This document shows, in pieces, positions 1 to 7,552 of a stretch of DNA of 64,000 nt. Source of the stretch: Planctomycetaceae bacterium (GTDB lineage Bacteria > Planctomycetota > Phycisphaerae > Phycisphaerales > SM1A02); contig CANLMX010000001.1 in the NCBI GenBank assembly GCA_947492385.1, positions 1 to 64,000 on the forward strand, read 5' to 3'. The notes below the pieces were generated by a model, which did no database searches, was not told where the DNA came from, and saw only the letters and a list, made by a program, of their open reading frames with translations. Numbering within the stretch: position 1 is the first letter of the stretch; the number at the start of each line of letters is the position of its first letter. The translations under genes were made by a program, and so were the position numbers.

Positions 1-50
1 GCCTTCGTCGGCTCCGCTCGCGCTCCGCGCTCGCTTCGCCGCCGAAGGCG
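1..50. repeat. GC-rich imperfect inverted repeat at the window edge
   Basis: The first 50 bases start with GCCTTCG and end with CGAAGGC, with CGGC/GCCG inside the arms and a CGCTCGCG-rich centre, so the stretch can fold into an imperfect hairpin. It lies downstream of the truncated lectin gene on the minus strand and may end its transcription. A minus-strand frame starting at base 72 (M-K-K-P-R-H-K) stays open to the window edge through this element. It is only 24 codons long and low in complexity, so I do not call it a gene. Confidence 0.3.
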
Positions 51-111
51 TCTTGTGTCGTGGCTTCTTCATGGTGTCGTGCATTGTGCCCTCGAGTCCC
101 AGACGGGTGTC

Positions 112-504
112 TCAGGAAACCGTGCAGCGCACCACAAACGACACACCCGAGAGCCAGTGCCACCCAAGGCTCGGCTCAGCGGATCCAGCCAATTGGTACC
201 CACCAATCCACGGTCCGAAGATAAACAAGCCCCCCTGAAACGTCCAGACGTCGGGCACCGACTCCCGAGCAAACTTGGCGAAGCAGAAGGATTCCTCGCC
301 CGGGGTTTCGAGGCAGGCTAGGCACCCACCCAAACCGAAGGCTTCATCCCTAGCAGCTTCCCACGAGATACCCGTGGGGGTAGACAGTGCCTGATACCAG
401 TGCCCATTTCCCCCATCCTGGACCCTCCACTGCACGGCCTGCTGGGCCTGCGCCGTTGAAGCTGCGAGCAGAGTGACCACCGCCGCCTGGATCAGGTTCT
501 TCAT
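112..504 (-). pseudogene. Truncated C-type lectin-like secreted protein
   Basis: The 130-residue product begins with a clear signal peptide (about residues 1-21, ending A-Q-A-Q). It continues into the front half of a C-type lectin-like domain: G-N-G-H-W-Y-Q-A, then I-S-W-E-A-A-R, G-G-C-L-A, E-E-S-F and W-I-G-G-Y-Q-L-A-G-S-A-E-P ... W-H-W-L-S-G. In planctomycete proteins of this type the next part normally reads F-x-Y-T-N-W-x-x-G-E-P-N-N and closes the fold. Here the frame runs only a few residues further and stops, and no other frame of the 111 bases downstream contains the missing half. The gene is therefore probably decayed by deletion. A GGGAGG ribosome-binding site sits about 10 bases before the ATG. 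Compare the complete lectin domain in the gene at 54623. Confidence 0.6.
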
Positions 505-884
505 GTCGTTAATGCCTCCCGGAGCACCCGGCCCCGTTTCGGACGCAGGCTACTCCGGCGTTCACGCAATCCAAAGCTCTGGCCCCTCGCTTCGTGTACG
601 GAACTGTACGGAAGAGCGGAGAAACAACTGGCACGCACGGCACGTCGCGGCTGCTGTGAGACCGCGATGAAACTGCTGCAAGGCGGCCTTTCTCACCGCG
701 AGCGGTAGTTCGACCGGACTGCAGGCATGGAAAACTTCGGAAAGGGACGGCGAGTGCCTGGCCTTCGGTTGCTGCGCTTTTGAGGGCGGTTGAGGCGTCC
801 CGGGCGATGCCCGGTCCGCGGGCGGCTCCGCCGCCCGGGTCCTTCGGACCCGCCTGCGGCGGGTTCAGGTGCCTTCACCCGCCC
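505..884. other. Intergenic region, no gene seen
   Basis: No frame in these 380 bases has coding character. The right half holds a chain of GC-rich hairpins, listed separately. The left end contains the ribosome-binding site and presumably the promoter of the minus-strand lectin gene. Confidence 0.6.
799..863. repeat. Array of four adjacent GC hairpins
   Basis: Four short inverted repeats follow one another with almost no spacing: CCGGGC-GAT-GCCCGG, GGGCGGC-TCC-GCCGCCC (820-836), GGGTCC-TTC-GGACCC (837-851) and CCCGCC-TGC-GGCGGG (849-863, sharing three bases with its neighbour). They lie just past the stop codon of the minus-strand gene at 885 and could end its transcription or slow exonucleases on the mRNA 3' end. 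There is no run of T after the stems, so a classical intrinsic terminator is not certain. Confidence 0.5.
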
Positions 885-1316
885 TCACCCCCGCGACCGC
901 AATCCCGCCATGAGCGCATCGAACTCCCGCTTCAGGCGATCGCGGGTCGCCTGGTCGAGGTCCGGCTGCGATCGGGCCCTGGAAACCTGCGCCAAGGCGT
1001 CGCGGCACTCATCGCGAGACATCTGCGCGACCTGTTCGGGCGTCAGCTCGGCACCGGAAAGGGTCCACTCCACGGGAGCGCGCACCTTCTCGGCAGTCGG
1101 CGCTGCTGCGACCCCGCCGACCGCGGGCGCCTGACCGCCCGGGCCCGGCACCGGCGCCCCGTTCACGGCCTGGAACAGCATCGCCGCGGCCATCGCCACC
1201 ACGACCATCCCGAGAAGCATCACCGACCAGGTGACGAACCTGACGCGCCCTTCGAGAGCGAGGGCAACTCGCGCCGGTACCCCTTGCTTGGATGTCGAGG
1301 GTTCAAGTCCCCTCAC
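885..1316 (-). CDS. Small single-span membrane protein of unknown function
   Basis: The 143-residue product has one hydrophobic membrane segment at about residues 27-50 (V-T-W-S-V-M-L-L-G-M-V-V-V-A-M-A-A-A-M-L). An alanine/proline-rich linker follows, then a charged C-terminal part of about 60 residues with L-T-P-E-Q-V-A-Q-M-S-R-D-E-C-R, probably helical and outside the membrane. I recognise no family. The GTG start overlaps the TGA of the upstream aminotransferase gene as GTGA, which indicates translational coupling and fixes the start. The hairpin array at 799-863 follows its stop. Confidence 0.6.
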   Translation of the reverse strand: MRGLEPSTSKQGVPARVALALEGRVRFVTWSVMLLGMVVVAMAAAMLFQAVNGAPVPGPGGQAPAVGGVAAAPTAEKVRAPVEWTLSGAELTPEQVAQMSRDECRDALAQVSRARSQPDLDQATRDRLKREFDALMAGLRSRG

Positions 1317-2854
1317 GGCGTTTCCGGCCCCCGGTTCGCACCGGTCATCCTGCCAATGCGGTCCGCCGGCTGGTCGATGAAGCCGCGGAGGAACGCGACC
1401 AGCGCCTGCGCGTCGGCGAAGTTCGAAACCCAGCCGAACGAGGCGCGCAGCACGTGGATCCCATGCTGGCGGAACATCTCGTCGCGCACGTTCGAATCGC
1501 CGTCCTTCGCACAGGCATCGAGCAACGCGCCGACGTCCGACGCACTGATTCCGAAGGCCGACTCGCCGGCACCCGGATTGCAGAAGCAGCCACCCGTGCG
1601 GAGCGAGATGCCCGCCTTACTCGCGATCGCCCCCGCCGCCGCCACGTCGATGACCTTCCCGTCCGGGTCGCGCAGGGTGAACGACACCGTGCCGCCGCGC
1701 GCGGTCACGTCCTTCGGTCCATGGACCTTGACGAGCGGCGCCCCGTTGGAGTGGCGCAACGTCGGGACCGTCGCAAGCAGCCAGCCCGTGAGGCATTCCA
1801 CGCGCGTGCGGATCGTGTCGATCCCGACCTCGTCCATCAGGCGGAGCCCATGCGACACCGCCGGGATGGAGAGGTAGTCGATCGTGCCGTCCTCGAACGC
1901 AGCCGTGTCGCGGCGCATGAGGTGCGTGCGAGCGACGACGGATACCACGTCCACGGTGCCGCCGGCGAACCACGGCCGGCGCATGCGCGCCAGCGATTCC
2001 TTGCGCACCAAGAGGCACCCGACGCCCGTCGGGTAGCCGAACATCTTGTAGAACGAGACGCACACGAAGTCGGGCTTCCAGCGCGAGAGGTCCAGGCGGT
2101 TGCTCGGCACGAATGCCGCCGCATCGAGCAGCACGTCCCACCCCGCGGCATGCGCCTGGTCGATGATCTCGAGCGGATGCTTCACGCCCGAGAAATTGCT
2201 TTGCGCCGGGTAGGCCAGCAGGCTGCGCCCACCCGGGCGGCGCTGCGCAAGTTTCTCGGCGAGCGCCTTGGCATCGAGCCGGAGGTCGTCGCCCTGGAGC
2301 GGCACGTAGTCGACCGCGGCGCGGTCGGCCTTGGCGAACTCGCCGATCCCCAGCACCGAATTGTGGTTGTCCGCGCTCAGCAGCAGCCGGCTCTCCGCCG
2401 TGAACGGATAGCTCTCGCCCACCAGGCGCAGCGCGCCGGAGGCATTGGGCGTGAAGATGAGCTCGTACTCGTCGTGCGGCGCGCGGAAGTAGTCCAGGAT
2501 GGCGTCGCGCGTGCGCTCCACCTGGTCCGTCGACGCCTGCGAGCTCGGGTTGGCCGAGTGCGGGTTCCCGAAGACGTTCTCCTGCAGGTCACGCGCGTGC
2601 TGCGTGAGCTGTCGCAGTGCGTACAGGTTGCCTCCGGTGTAGTCCAGGTAGACCTGCCGCGTCTGATCCAGCCGCGCGAAATCGCTGGCGCGCAGGCCGT
2701 CAAGCGCCGCGGTCGTGCTCCATGCCGGGAAGCGGCGAACGAAGTCGTCGTACGCGGCGCCCCGGGGCGCGACGGCCGATTCCTGCGCCCCGACGATCGC
2801 GCAGAGCGAGAGGAAGACGGCGGCAATCGTAAGGGCGCTGCGGGGAACTAGCAT
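1313..2854 (-). CDS. Secreted class V aminotransferase-fold PLP enzyme, molybdenum cofactor sulfurase-like
   Basis: This 513-residue protein belongs to the cysteine desulfurase-like branch of PLP enzymes. D-L-Q-E-N-V-F-G-N-P-H-S near residue 90 and S-F-Y-K-M-F-G-Y-P-T-G around Lys270 (the likely PLP lysine) closely resemble the N-terminal domain of eukaryotic MoCo sulfurases. So does L-R-T-G-G-C-F-C-N-P-G-A, which holds the probable persulfide-carrying cysteines. The N-terminus is a hydrophobic signal-like stretch (A-L-T-I-A-A-V-F-L-S-L-C-A-I-V-G-A-Q), unexpected for a PLP enzyme, so export or membrane anchoring is possible. No C-terminal MOSC domain is present. The ATG is preceded by a TAGCAT -10-like box only 7 bases upstream. 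It is coupled to the small membrane protein at 885. The physiological substrate is unknown. Confidence 0.8.
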   Translation of the reverse strand: MLVPRSALTIAAVFLSLCAIVGAQESAVAPRGAAYDDFVRRFPAWSTTAALDGLRASDFARLDQTRQVYLDYTGGNLYALRQLTQHARDLQENVFGNPHSANPSSQASTDQVERTRDAILDYFRAPHDEYELIFTPNASGALRLVGESYPFTAESRLLLSADNHNSVLGIGEFAKADRAAVDYVPLQGDDLRLDAKALAEKLAQRRPGGRSLLAYPAQSNFSGVKHPLEIIDQAHAAGWDVLLDAAAFVPSNRLDLSRWKPDFVCVSFYKMFGYPTGVGCLLVRKESLARMRRPWFAGGTVDVVSVVARTHLMRRDTAAFEDGTIDYLSIPAVSHGLRLMDEVGIDTIRTRVECLTGWLLATVPTLRHSNGAPLVKVHGPKDVTARGGTVSFTLRDPDGKVIDVAAAGAIASKAGISLRTGGCFCNPGAGESAFGISASDVGALLDACAKDGDSNVRDEMFRQHGIHVLRASFGWVSNFADAQALVAFLRGFIDQPADRIGRMTGANRGPETP

Positions 2855-3184
2855 GGCGCGGATGCTAGTGACAGGGGTATGAGGATCGGGTCAGTCCCGT
2901 GCGAGGAACTTCGCAGCCCACGACTCGCCACTTGCCGAAGTACGTATTGCCGTCCGATGCGAGGCGCATCGGTCCGGACGAGCGCGGATGCCCGTTCATT
3001 TCATGCCGCGGAAGGCACGCCCTTGCGTGCTGACGGCGGGCGCCCCTTCTTCGCAATGCGCACGCTGCCGCAGGGCCACAAGGAGGACGCGTGGGTCATC
3101 CTTCTCCGCAAGGGCTGCACTTTCCGGACCCATTCTCGTCCGTTCCACAATCGCTGGGTGGACTCGGCCGTTGGACGTCGCAGG
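2855..3184. other. Divergent intergenic region
   Basis: This spacer of 330 bases separates the minus-strand PLP enzyme from the plus-strand esterase and must hold both promoters. A TAGCAT -10-like box on the minus strand lies at 2862-2867, 7 bases from that gene's ATG. The esterase reading frame remains open leftwards to 2879, but this part lacks a signal peptide and the expected codon bias and is not counted as coding. Confidence 0.5.
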
Positions 3185-4300
3185 ATGGAAGACATGCCTG
3201 CCCACGATCCGCGTCCCACGCCTGCCTGCGCGCTGCGCTGCCGGGTGGCTGCCGCCATGCTGGGCGCTGCGGTCGCGGGGGCGGCGTCCGCGCAGTGGAC
3301 GACTCCGCCGGTGACCGCGCCGGGCGTCGAGTACCGCCTCTTCCAGAGCACGGCCGCGGGCACGGCGGTGAGCTTCCATGTCTTCCTGCCGCCCGCCTAC
3401 GCGGCCGAGCCGGCCCGCCGCTTCCCGGTGCTCTACTGGCTGCACGGCTCCGGCAATCCCACCGCGCCGATCGCGCAGTTGACGAGCTTCTACGGCTCCG
3501 CGATGGCGCAGGGCAGGATCCCGCCCATGATCGTGGTCTTCCCCAACGGGATGAACTCCAGCATGTGGTGCGACTCGAAGGACGGCCACGTGCCGATGGA
3601 GACGGTCGTGCTCGACGACCTGATCCCGCACGTGGACGCCACGTTCCGCACCATCGCGCAGCGAAGCGGCCGAATCCTCGACGGCTTCAGCATGGGCGGC
3701 GCCGGAAGCGGAAGGCTCGGGTTCCGTCGGCCCGATCTCTTCGCCGGCGTGTCGATGCTCGGCGCCGGCCCCATCCAGACGGACTTCATGGACGAGCCGG
3801 ACGGCAGCACCACCCCGCCCGAGCAGCGAGCCGCCATCTACGAGATGGTCTGGGGAAGCGACCCTGCGTACTACACGTCGCAGAATCCGCGGACGGTCGT
3901 CGCCGAGCGGGCGGAGGCCGTGATCGCCGCGCAGGTCCGCGTGCGCCAGGGGATCGGCTCGCTCGATTCGCTCCTGCCGATGAACCAGGAGTTCGACGCG
4001 CTGCTCACGTCGCTTGCGATCCCTCACTCGTTCACGGTGGTTCCCGGCGTCGATCACCTGGCACCCGCGGTGCTCAACGCGCTCGGGCAGGCGAACTGGG
4101 ACTTCTACAACGCGGCGCTGGCGATCCCGTGCCGGCTGGCGGCGGACATCGACTGCAGCGGCACGGTGGACGGCGTCGATCTGGGCGCGTTGCTCGGCGC
4201 GTGGGGCCCGGGGCACGGGCCCGCCGACCTTGACGGCAGCGGCATGGTCGACGGCGCCGACCTCGGCGCCATGCTCGCGGCGTGGGGTCCGGTGCCCTGA
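3185..4300 (+). CDS. Secreted esterase (esterase D / feruloyl-esterase type) with C-terminal dockerin-like pair
   Basis: The 371-residue product has a signal peptide (hydrophobic stretch to A-A-S-A-Q) and an alpha/beta-hydrolase domain of the putative-esterase family. Visible elements are F-P-V-L-Y-W-L-H-G-S-G (oxyanion region), P-M-I-V-V-F-P-N-G, the nucleophile elbow G-F-S-M-G-G with Ser169, and G-V-D-H-L near the end of the domain, the likely catalytic His. The last 55 residues hold two dockerin-like repeats (D-I-D-C-S-G-T-V-D-G-V-D-L-G and D-L-D-G-S-G-M-V-D-G-A-D-L-G), each ending L-x-A-W-G. The family cleaves carboxyl esters such as feruloyl or acetyl groups on plant polysaccharides; the actual substrate is unknown. 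ATG 3194 is an equally possible start. Confidence 0.8.
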   Translation: MEDMPAHDPRPTPACALRCRVAAAMLGAAVAGAASAQWTTPPVTAPGVEYRLFQSTAAGTAVSFHVFLPPAYAAEPARRFPVLYWLHGSGNPTAPIAQLTSFYGSAMAQGRIPPMIVVFPNGMNSSMWCDSKDGHVPMETVVLDDLIPHVDATFRTIAQRSGRILDGFSMGGAGSGRLGFRRPDLFAGVSMLGAGPIQTDFMDEPDGSTTPPEQRAAIYEMVWGSDPAYYTSQNPRTVVAERAEAVIAAQVRVRQGIGSLDSLLPMNQEFDALLTSLAIPHSFTVVPGVDHLAPAVLNALGQANWDFYNAALAIPCRLAADIDCSGTVDGVDLGALLGAWGPGHGPADLDGSGMVDGADLGAMLAAWGPVP

Positions 4301-4415
4301 CTCCACGGCGGAGCGCCACGACGGACGTCTGCGGGTGTAACTCGGTGGGAGAGAGCGCCCTTGCGGGGTGGACGACAAATCGAGTTCAGAGCGCGGAATC
4401 GCCCCGCGAATTCGG

Positions 4416-4443
4416 TTGACAGCCGCATGGCTTGGACTAGATT
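4416..4443 (+). promoter_or_regulatory. Predicted sigma-70-type promoter
   Basis: TTGACA at 4416-4421 is a perfect -35 box. It is followed after 16 bases by TAGATT at 4438-4443 as -10 box. Transcription would start near 4450, about 25 bases before the ATG at 4476 of the propeller gene. Confidence 0.6.
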
Positions 4444-4475
4444 CTGGAGAAGCCCGGCGCCGCCTCCGACTCCCC

Positions 4476-5891
4476 ATGAAGACTTCCTTCCGGATCCTCG
4501 TCGCAGCCGCCTCGCTCGGCATTCCCGCAGTGTCGCTCGCCGACTGGTCGAACCTGGGCGGCAACGCGCGGCAGAACTCGCTCGCCGAGGTGGCCGGCCC
4601 CGATTCCGCGACGGCCACGTGGACGCGGAGCGACACGCCGTGCCTCATCGCGTGGAGCCCGATCACCGAGGGCCACCGCATGTTCACGGTGCGCCAGACC
4701 TACGCGTGGGCCCCGTACGAGCCGCCCGCTGCCGACGCACTCGTGCACTGCCTTGACATCCGGACCGGCGTGACGCTGTGGACGTTCGACTGCCCGTTCG
4801 AGCCCGGCGACTGGTCGACGGTCGTCTACGGCGCGCGCGACGGGCGCGTGTACGTGGGACGCGGCGGAAATGGCGCGGCTTCGGCGGCGCGCGTCCACTG
4901 CCTGAGCGCGGAGAACGGCGCCCTGCTGTGGGTGTCGAACGACGAGGTCAGGACGGCCGCCAACGAGGGCATTGCCTTCATGGACGATGGCGACCCCATC
5001 TTCGCGAGCCACACCGAGATCCGCCGGATTGACGCGACGACGGGTGCGACGGTCTGGAACTCGACGCGCACATGCAGCGTCAGCGGCAACTGCGGGCCGG
5101 CACGCGACGGCGATGCCATCTACATCGACGAGACCGCGCCAGGCGGCCAGCGGATCTCGCGCTTCAGCGCAGTCACCGGGCTGAGGCAGTACTCCAGCCA
5201 GACGATGCCGGGATTCCTGAACCAGAACTCGCCGTTCTGCGCGCCGGGAGGCTTCGTCTTCTACCTGCGCTCGAGCAACGAGGGGCCGACCGTCGACCTC
5301 TTCTACGCCTTCCGCGACACCGGAAGCGGCTTCGAGCTGCTGTGGACCGCGCCGACCACGTACGAGCCATTCGCCCGCCACGGCGTCACCCCGGACGGAG
5401 GCGTGACGCTCCTCTCGCCGCTCGGGCACCTGCAGATCCGCGACCAGGAGACAGGCGTGCTCCTGGCCGAATCAGAGACCCCCGTGCTTGCCGCGCACGG
5501 CTTCACCTCGTCGCTCGTTGCGATCGACTCGCTCGGCCGCGTGTTCCACAACAACTCGAACGGCGCGGGCGACGTGATCGGCGACCTTCGGGCTTTCTCG
5601 CCGACGCTCTCCGAGGAGTGGCGCGTTTCAGTCATGGGGATGAATCAGAGCCCAGCGCTCGCAGCCGACGGCAGCCTGCTCGTGGCCGGGACCGATGTGC
5701 TGCACCGCTACTGGACCGCCCCTTGCGCGGACGCGGACCTCAATTGCGACCGAGTCGTCAACGGCCTCGACCTCGGCATGCTGCTCGGCGCGTGGGGCCC
5801 GTGCGCCGGGTCCCCGTGCACCGGCGACATCAATCGCGACGGCACGGTGAACGGCCTCGACCTCGGCGCGCTGCTCGGTGCTTGGGATTGA
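4476..5891 (+). CDS. Secreted PQQ-like beta-propeller protein with dockerin-like pair
   Basis: The 471-residue product starts with a signal peptide (M-K-T-S-F-R-I-L-V-A-A-A-S-L ... S-L-A). The body consists of propeller blades of the PQQ/YVTN kind: repeated patterns such as V-H-C-L-D-I-R-T-G-V-T-L-W-T, V-H-C-L-S-A-E-N-G-A-L-L-W-V and R-I-D-A-T-T-G-A-T-V-W-N. Such repeats form scaffolds in outer-membrane assembly factors and in quinoprotein dehydrogenases. I see no dehydrogenase active site, so a binding or structural role is likely. The C-terminus has two dockerin-like repeats (D-L-N-C-D-R-V-V-N-G-L-D-L-G and D-I-N-R-D-G-T-V-N-G-L-D-L-G). The start is set by the signal peptide and the promoter just upstream. 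Confidence 0.75.
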   Translation: MKTSFRILVAAASLGIPAVSLADWSNLGGNARQNSLAEVAGPDSATATWTRSDTPCLIAWSPITEGHRMFTVRQTYAWAPYEPPAADALVHCLDIRTGVTLWTFDCPFEPGDWSTVVYGARDGRVYVGRGGNGAASAARVHCLSAENGALLWVSNDEVRTAANEGIAFMDDGDPIFASHTEIRRIDATTGATVWNSTRTCSVSGNCGPARDGDAIYIDETAPGGQRISRFSAVTGLRQYSSQTMPGFLNQNSPFCAPGGFVFYLRSSNEGPTVDLFYAFRDTGSGFELLWTAPTTYEPFARHGVTPDGGVTLLSPLGHLQIRDQETGVLLAESETPVLAAHGFTSSLVAIDSLGRVFHNNSNGAGDVIGDLRAFSPTLSEEWRVSVMGMNQSPALAADGSLLVAGTDVLHRYWTAPCADADLNCDRVVNGLDLGMLLGAWGPCAGSPCTGDINRDGTVNGLDLGALLGAWD

Positions 5892-6034
5892 CCGAAGGCA
5901 CGCATGCGCCACACGCCGGTGATCTCATCTTGCGGCGAAGGCCTCGTGGGAAGCGGCAGCACGTCGGCGACAACGCCCGTCGATGAGGGCCCGTGACGGC
6001 CTCATCGAGCCAGGCATGGCCGCGGGGCCCGCGC

Positions 6035-6173
6035 TCAGAACATCACCTGCAGCTGCGCGATGAAGCTCGCGTTGTTGTCGGCCGACAGGATGCCGAGGCC
6101 GCCCGCGAGGAACCGGATGCCGTTGACGGCGCCGCCGCCGAACGGCACCACCACCTTCGTGGTGAGGCGTCCC
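6035..6173 (-). pseudogene. 3'-end remnant of a porin-like gene
   Basis: Read on the minus strand from just after the stop codon of the intact gene at 6174, about 45 codons translate to R-L-T-T-K-V-V-V-P-F-G-G-G-A-V-N-G-I-R ... D-N-N-A-S-F-I-A-Q-L-Q-V-M-F and a stop. This is the last part of the same barrel family: the neighbour ends D-N-N-A-S-F-I-A-Q-L-Q-I-K-Y and the paralogue at 15276 ends D-N-N-A-S-F-V-S-Q-L-Q-V-T-F. The fragment is out of frame with its neighbour and has no start. It looks like the leftover of a tandem third copy that lost its first 90 percent. Confidence 0.75.
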
Positions 6174-7472
6174 TCAGTACTTGATCTGCAGCTGCGCGAT
6201 GAAGCTGGCGTTGTTGTCCGAGTCGGCGATGCCGAGGCCGCCGGCGACCGCACGGATCCCGTTCACGTCGCCGCCGCCGAACGGGACCACGGACTTCAGC
6301 GTCAGCTTCAGGGACGGGTTGTCGAAGTAGATGTTCGTGCCGAACTGGGCGATCCACTCGACGGGGACGTCGCCCATCCAGCATGCCTCCACGAACGGCT
6401 CCACCCGTTCCGCAACGAACCCCGTGACCTGGAGGTTGGCACCCGGATACCAGCCCAGCTCCGGCGCGCCCACGGGGTCGCGCATCCAGACGCCCTGCGC
6501 CTGCACGCGGGTGCTGCCGAGGAGCACGCGGATGTCCGCCGTCACCCCCTGCGCCGACGGGGTGACCAGCACCGAGTCAGGCGGAGGCTGCGGGTTCTGG
6601 CCACGGCCGTTGCTCATGCACGCGCCAACGCCAAGCACCACACCCACGGGATCCTCGGGGCTGCCTGACATGCGGTCGAGCTGCTCCCATGACCCGCCGA
6701 TCCGCCAGTTGACGCGACCGGCGACGGCGAACGAGAGGTTGGTCGCGTCATCCCACCCCTCGGAGAGCGAGTTGAGCTGGCTGAACGTGAATCCCGCGGC
6801 ACGGATGGACTCGCCCTGCCAATCGAGGCCCACCCCGGGCTGCTTGCCGGTGCCGAACCGGTAGTTGAAGATGGACCAGTCGCCGGACGTGAGCATCGAT
6901 GAACCGATGTACTCGCTCTCGACGTCGAACGGCACGTTGATGAGCCCCACGTGCAACGACAGACCCTCGCCGAAGTCCTTCACCATGCGGGCGTACAGCA
7001 CGCGGAGCGTGTTGGGAACTTCGATGAACCGGTTGGATTGCGACGTGTAAGCGATCGCGGCCACGTAGGTGATGCTCGGGTCCACGATGGTGCCCGCCGC
7101 GGACAGGAAGAAGAGCTTGTTCTCCATGCCCCACCGCGTGTTCGAGTCCGTGGACGCGACCGCGGGACCGTAGGCGCTCGATGCGACGAACCGGACCTGC
7201 TCGCACACGTTGATCGTCATCGTCATCAGGCCGTCGGCGGAGCCGACCGTCGCGCCGCCCGGGCCGATGCGGACCGTCGAGCGGTCGGCCAGGAACGACG
7301 CCCGCGTGGCGCTGTCCTCGAGGGCGTCCCGGACGATGGCACGCACCTGCTCGGCGCGGGCCTCGCCAAGCCAGCCGTCCCGCATCGACGTGCGGATCTC
7401 CGCAAGCTCCGCGCGCATGACGGCCAGTTCGCGCTGGACGTCGAGGGGCGGGGGATCTTGGACCAGGAACAC
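6174..7472 (-). CDS. Porin-like outer-membrane beta-barrel protein
   Basis: The 432-residue product has a short charged helical N-terminus (V-Q-R-E-L-A-V-M-R-A-E-L-A-E-I-R, about residues 12-27). The long remainder is a series of alternating strands with aromatic girdles, such as T-R-W-G-M-E-N-K-L-F-F-L and S-I-F-N-Y-R-F-G-T-G-K-Q-P-G-V, ending in L-Q-I-K-Y with a terminal aromatic residue. This resembles phosphate-selective-porin-type barrels with an N-terminal coiled coil. The start must be the GTG at 7472, because an in-frame TGA lies two codons upstream. That leaves no signal peptide, which is odd for an outer-membrane protein and is shared by the paralogue at 15276. The barrel assignment is an inference from sequence texture. 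Confidence 0.65.
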   Translation of the reverse strand: MFLVQDPPPLDVQRELAVMRAELAEIRTSMRDGWLGEARAEQVRAIVRDALEDSATRASFLADRSTVRIGPGGATVGSADGLMTMTINVCEQVRFVASSAYGPAVASTDSNTRWGMENKLFFLSAAGTIVDPSITYVAAIAYTSQSNRFIEVPNTLRVLYARMVKDFGEGLSLHVGLINVPFDVESEYIGSSMLTSGDWSIFNYRFGTGKQPGVGLDWQGESIRAAGFTFSQLNSLSEGWDDATNLSFAVAGRVNWRIGGSWEQLDRMSGSPEDPVGVVLGVGACMSNGRGQNPQPPPDSVLVTPSAQGVTADIRVLLGSTRVQAQGVWMRDPVGAPELGWYPGANLQVTGFVAERVEPFVEACWMGDVPVEWIAQFGTNIYFDNPSLKLTLKSVVPFGGGDVNGIRAVAGGLGIADSDNNASFIAQLQIKY

Positions 7473-7552
7473 GGCACGTCAGGGTAGTGTCGGGTCGGTC
7501 ACGTCGGCAGCCCGCGCCGACGCAAACCACCCCGCCCCCTACCCTCCACGCC

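Noticed and set aside
1290-1316. Plus-strand GAGGGTTCAAGTCCCCTC resembles the T-arm of a tRNA
   Set aside because: No matching acceptor stem, D-arm or anticodon arm can be built around it, and the stem has a mismatch. The stretch lies at the coupled stop/start of two convincing minus-strand genes.
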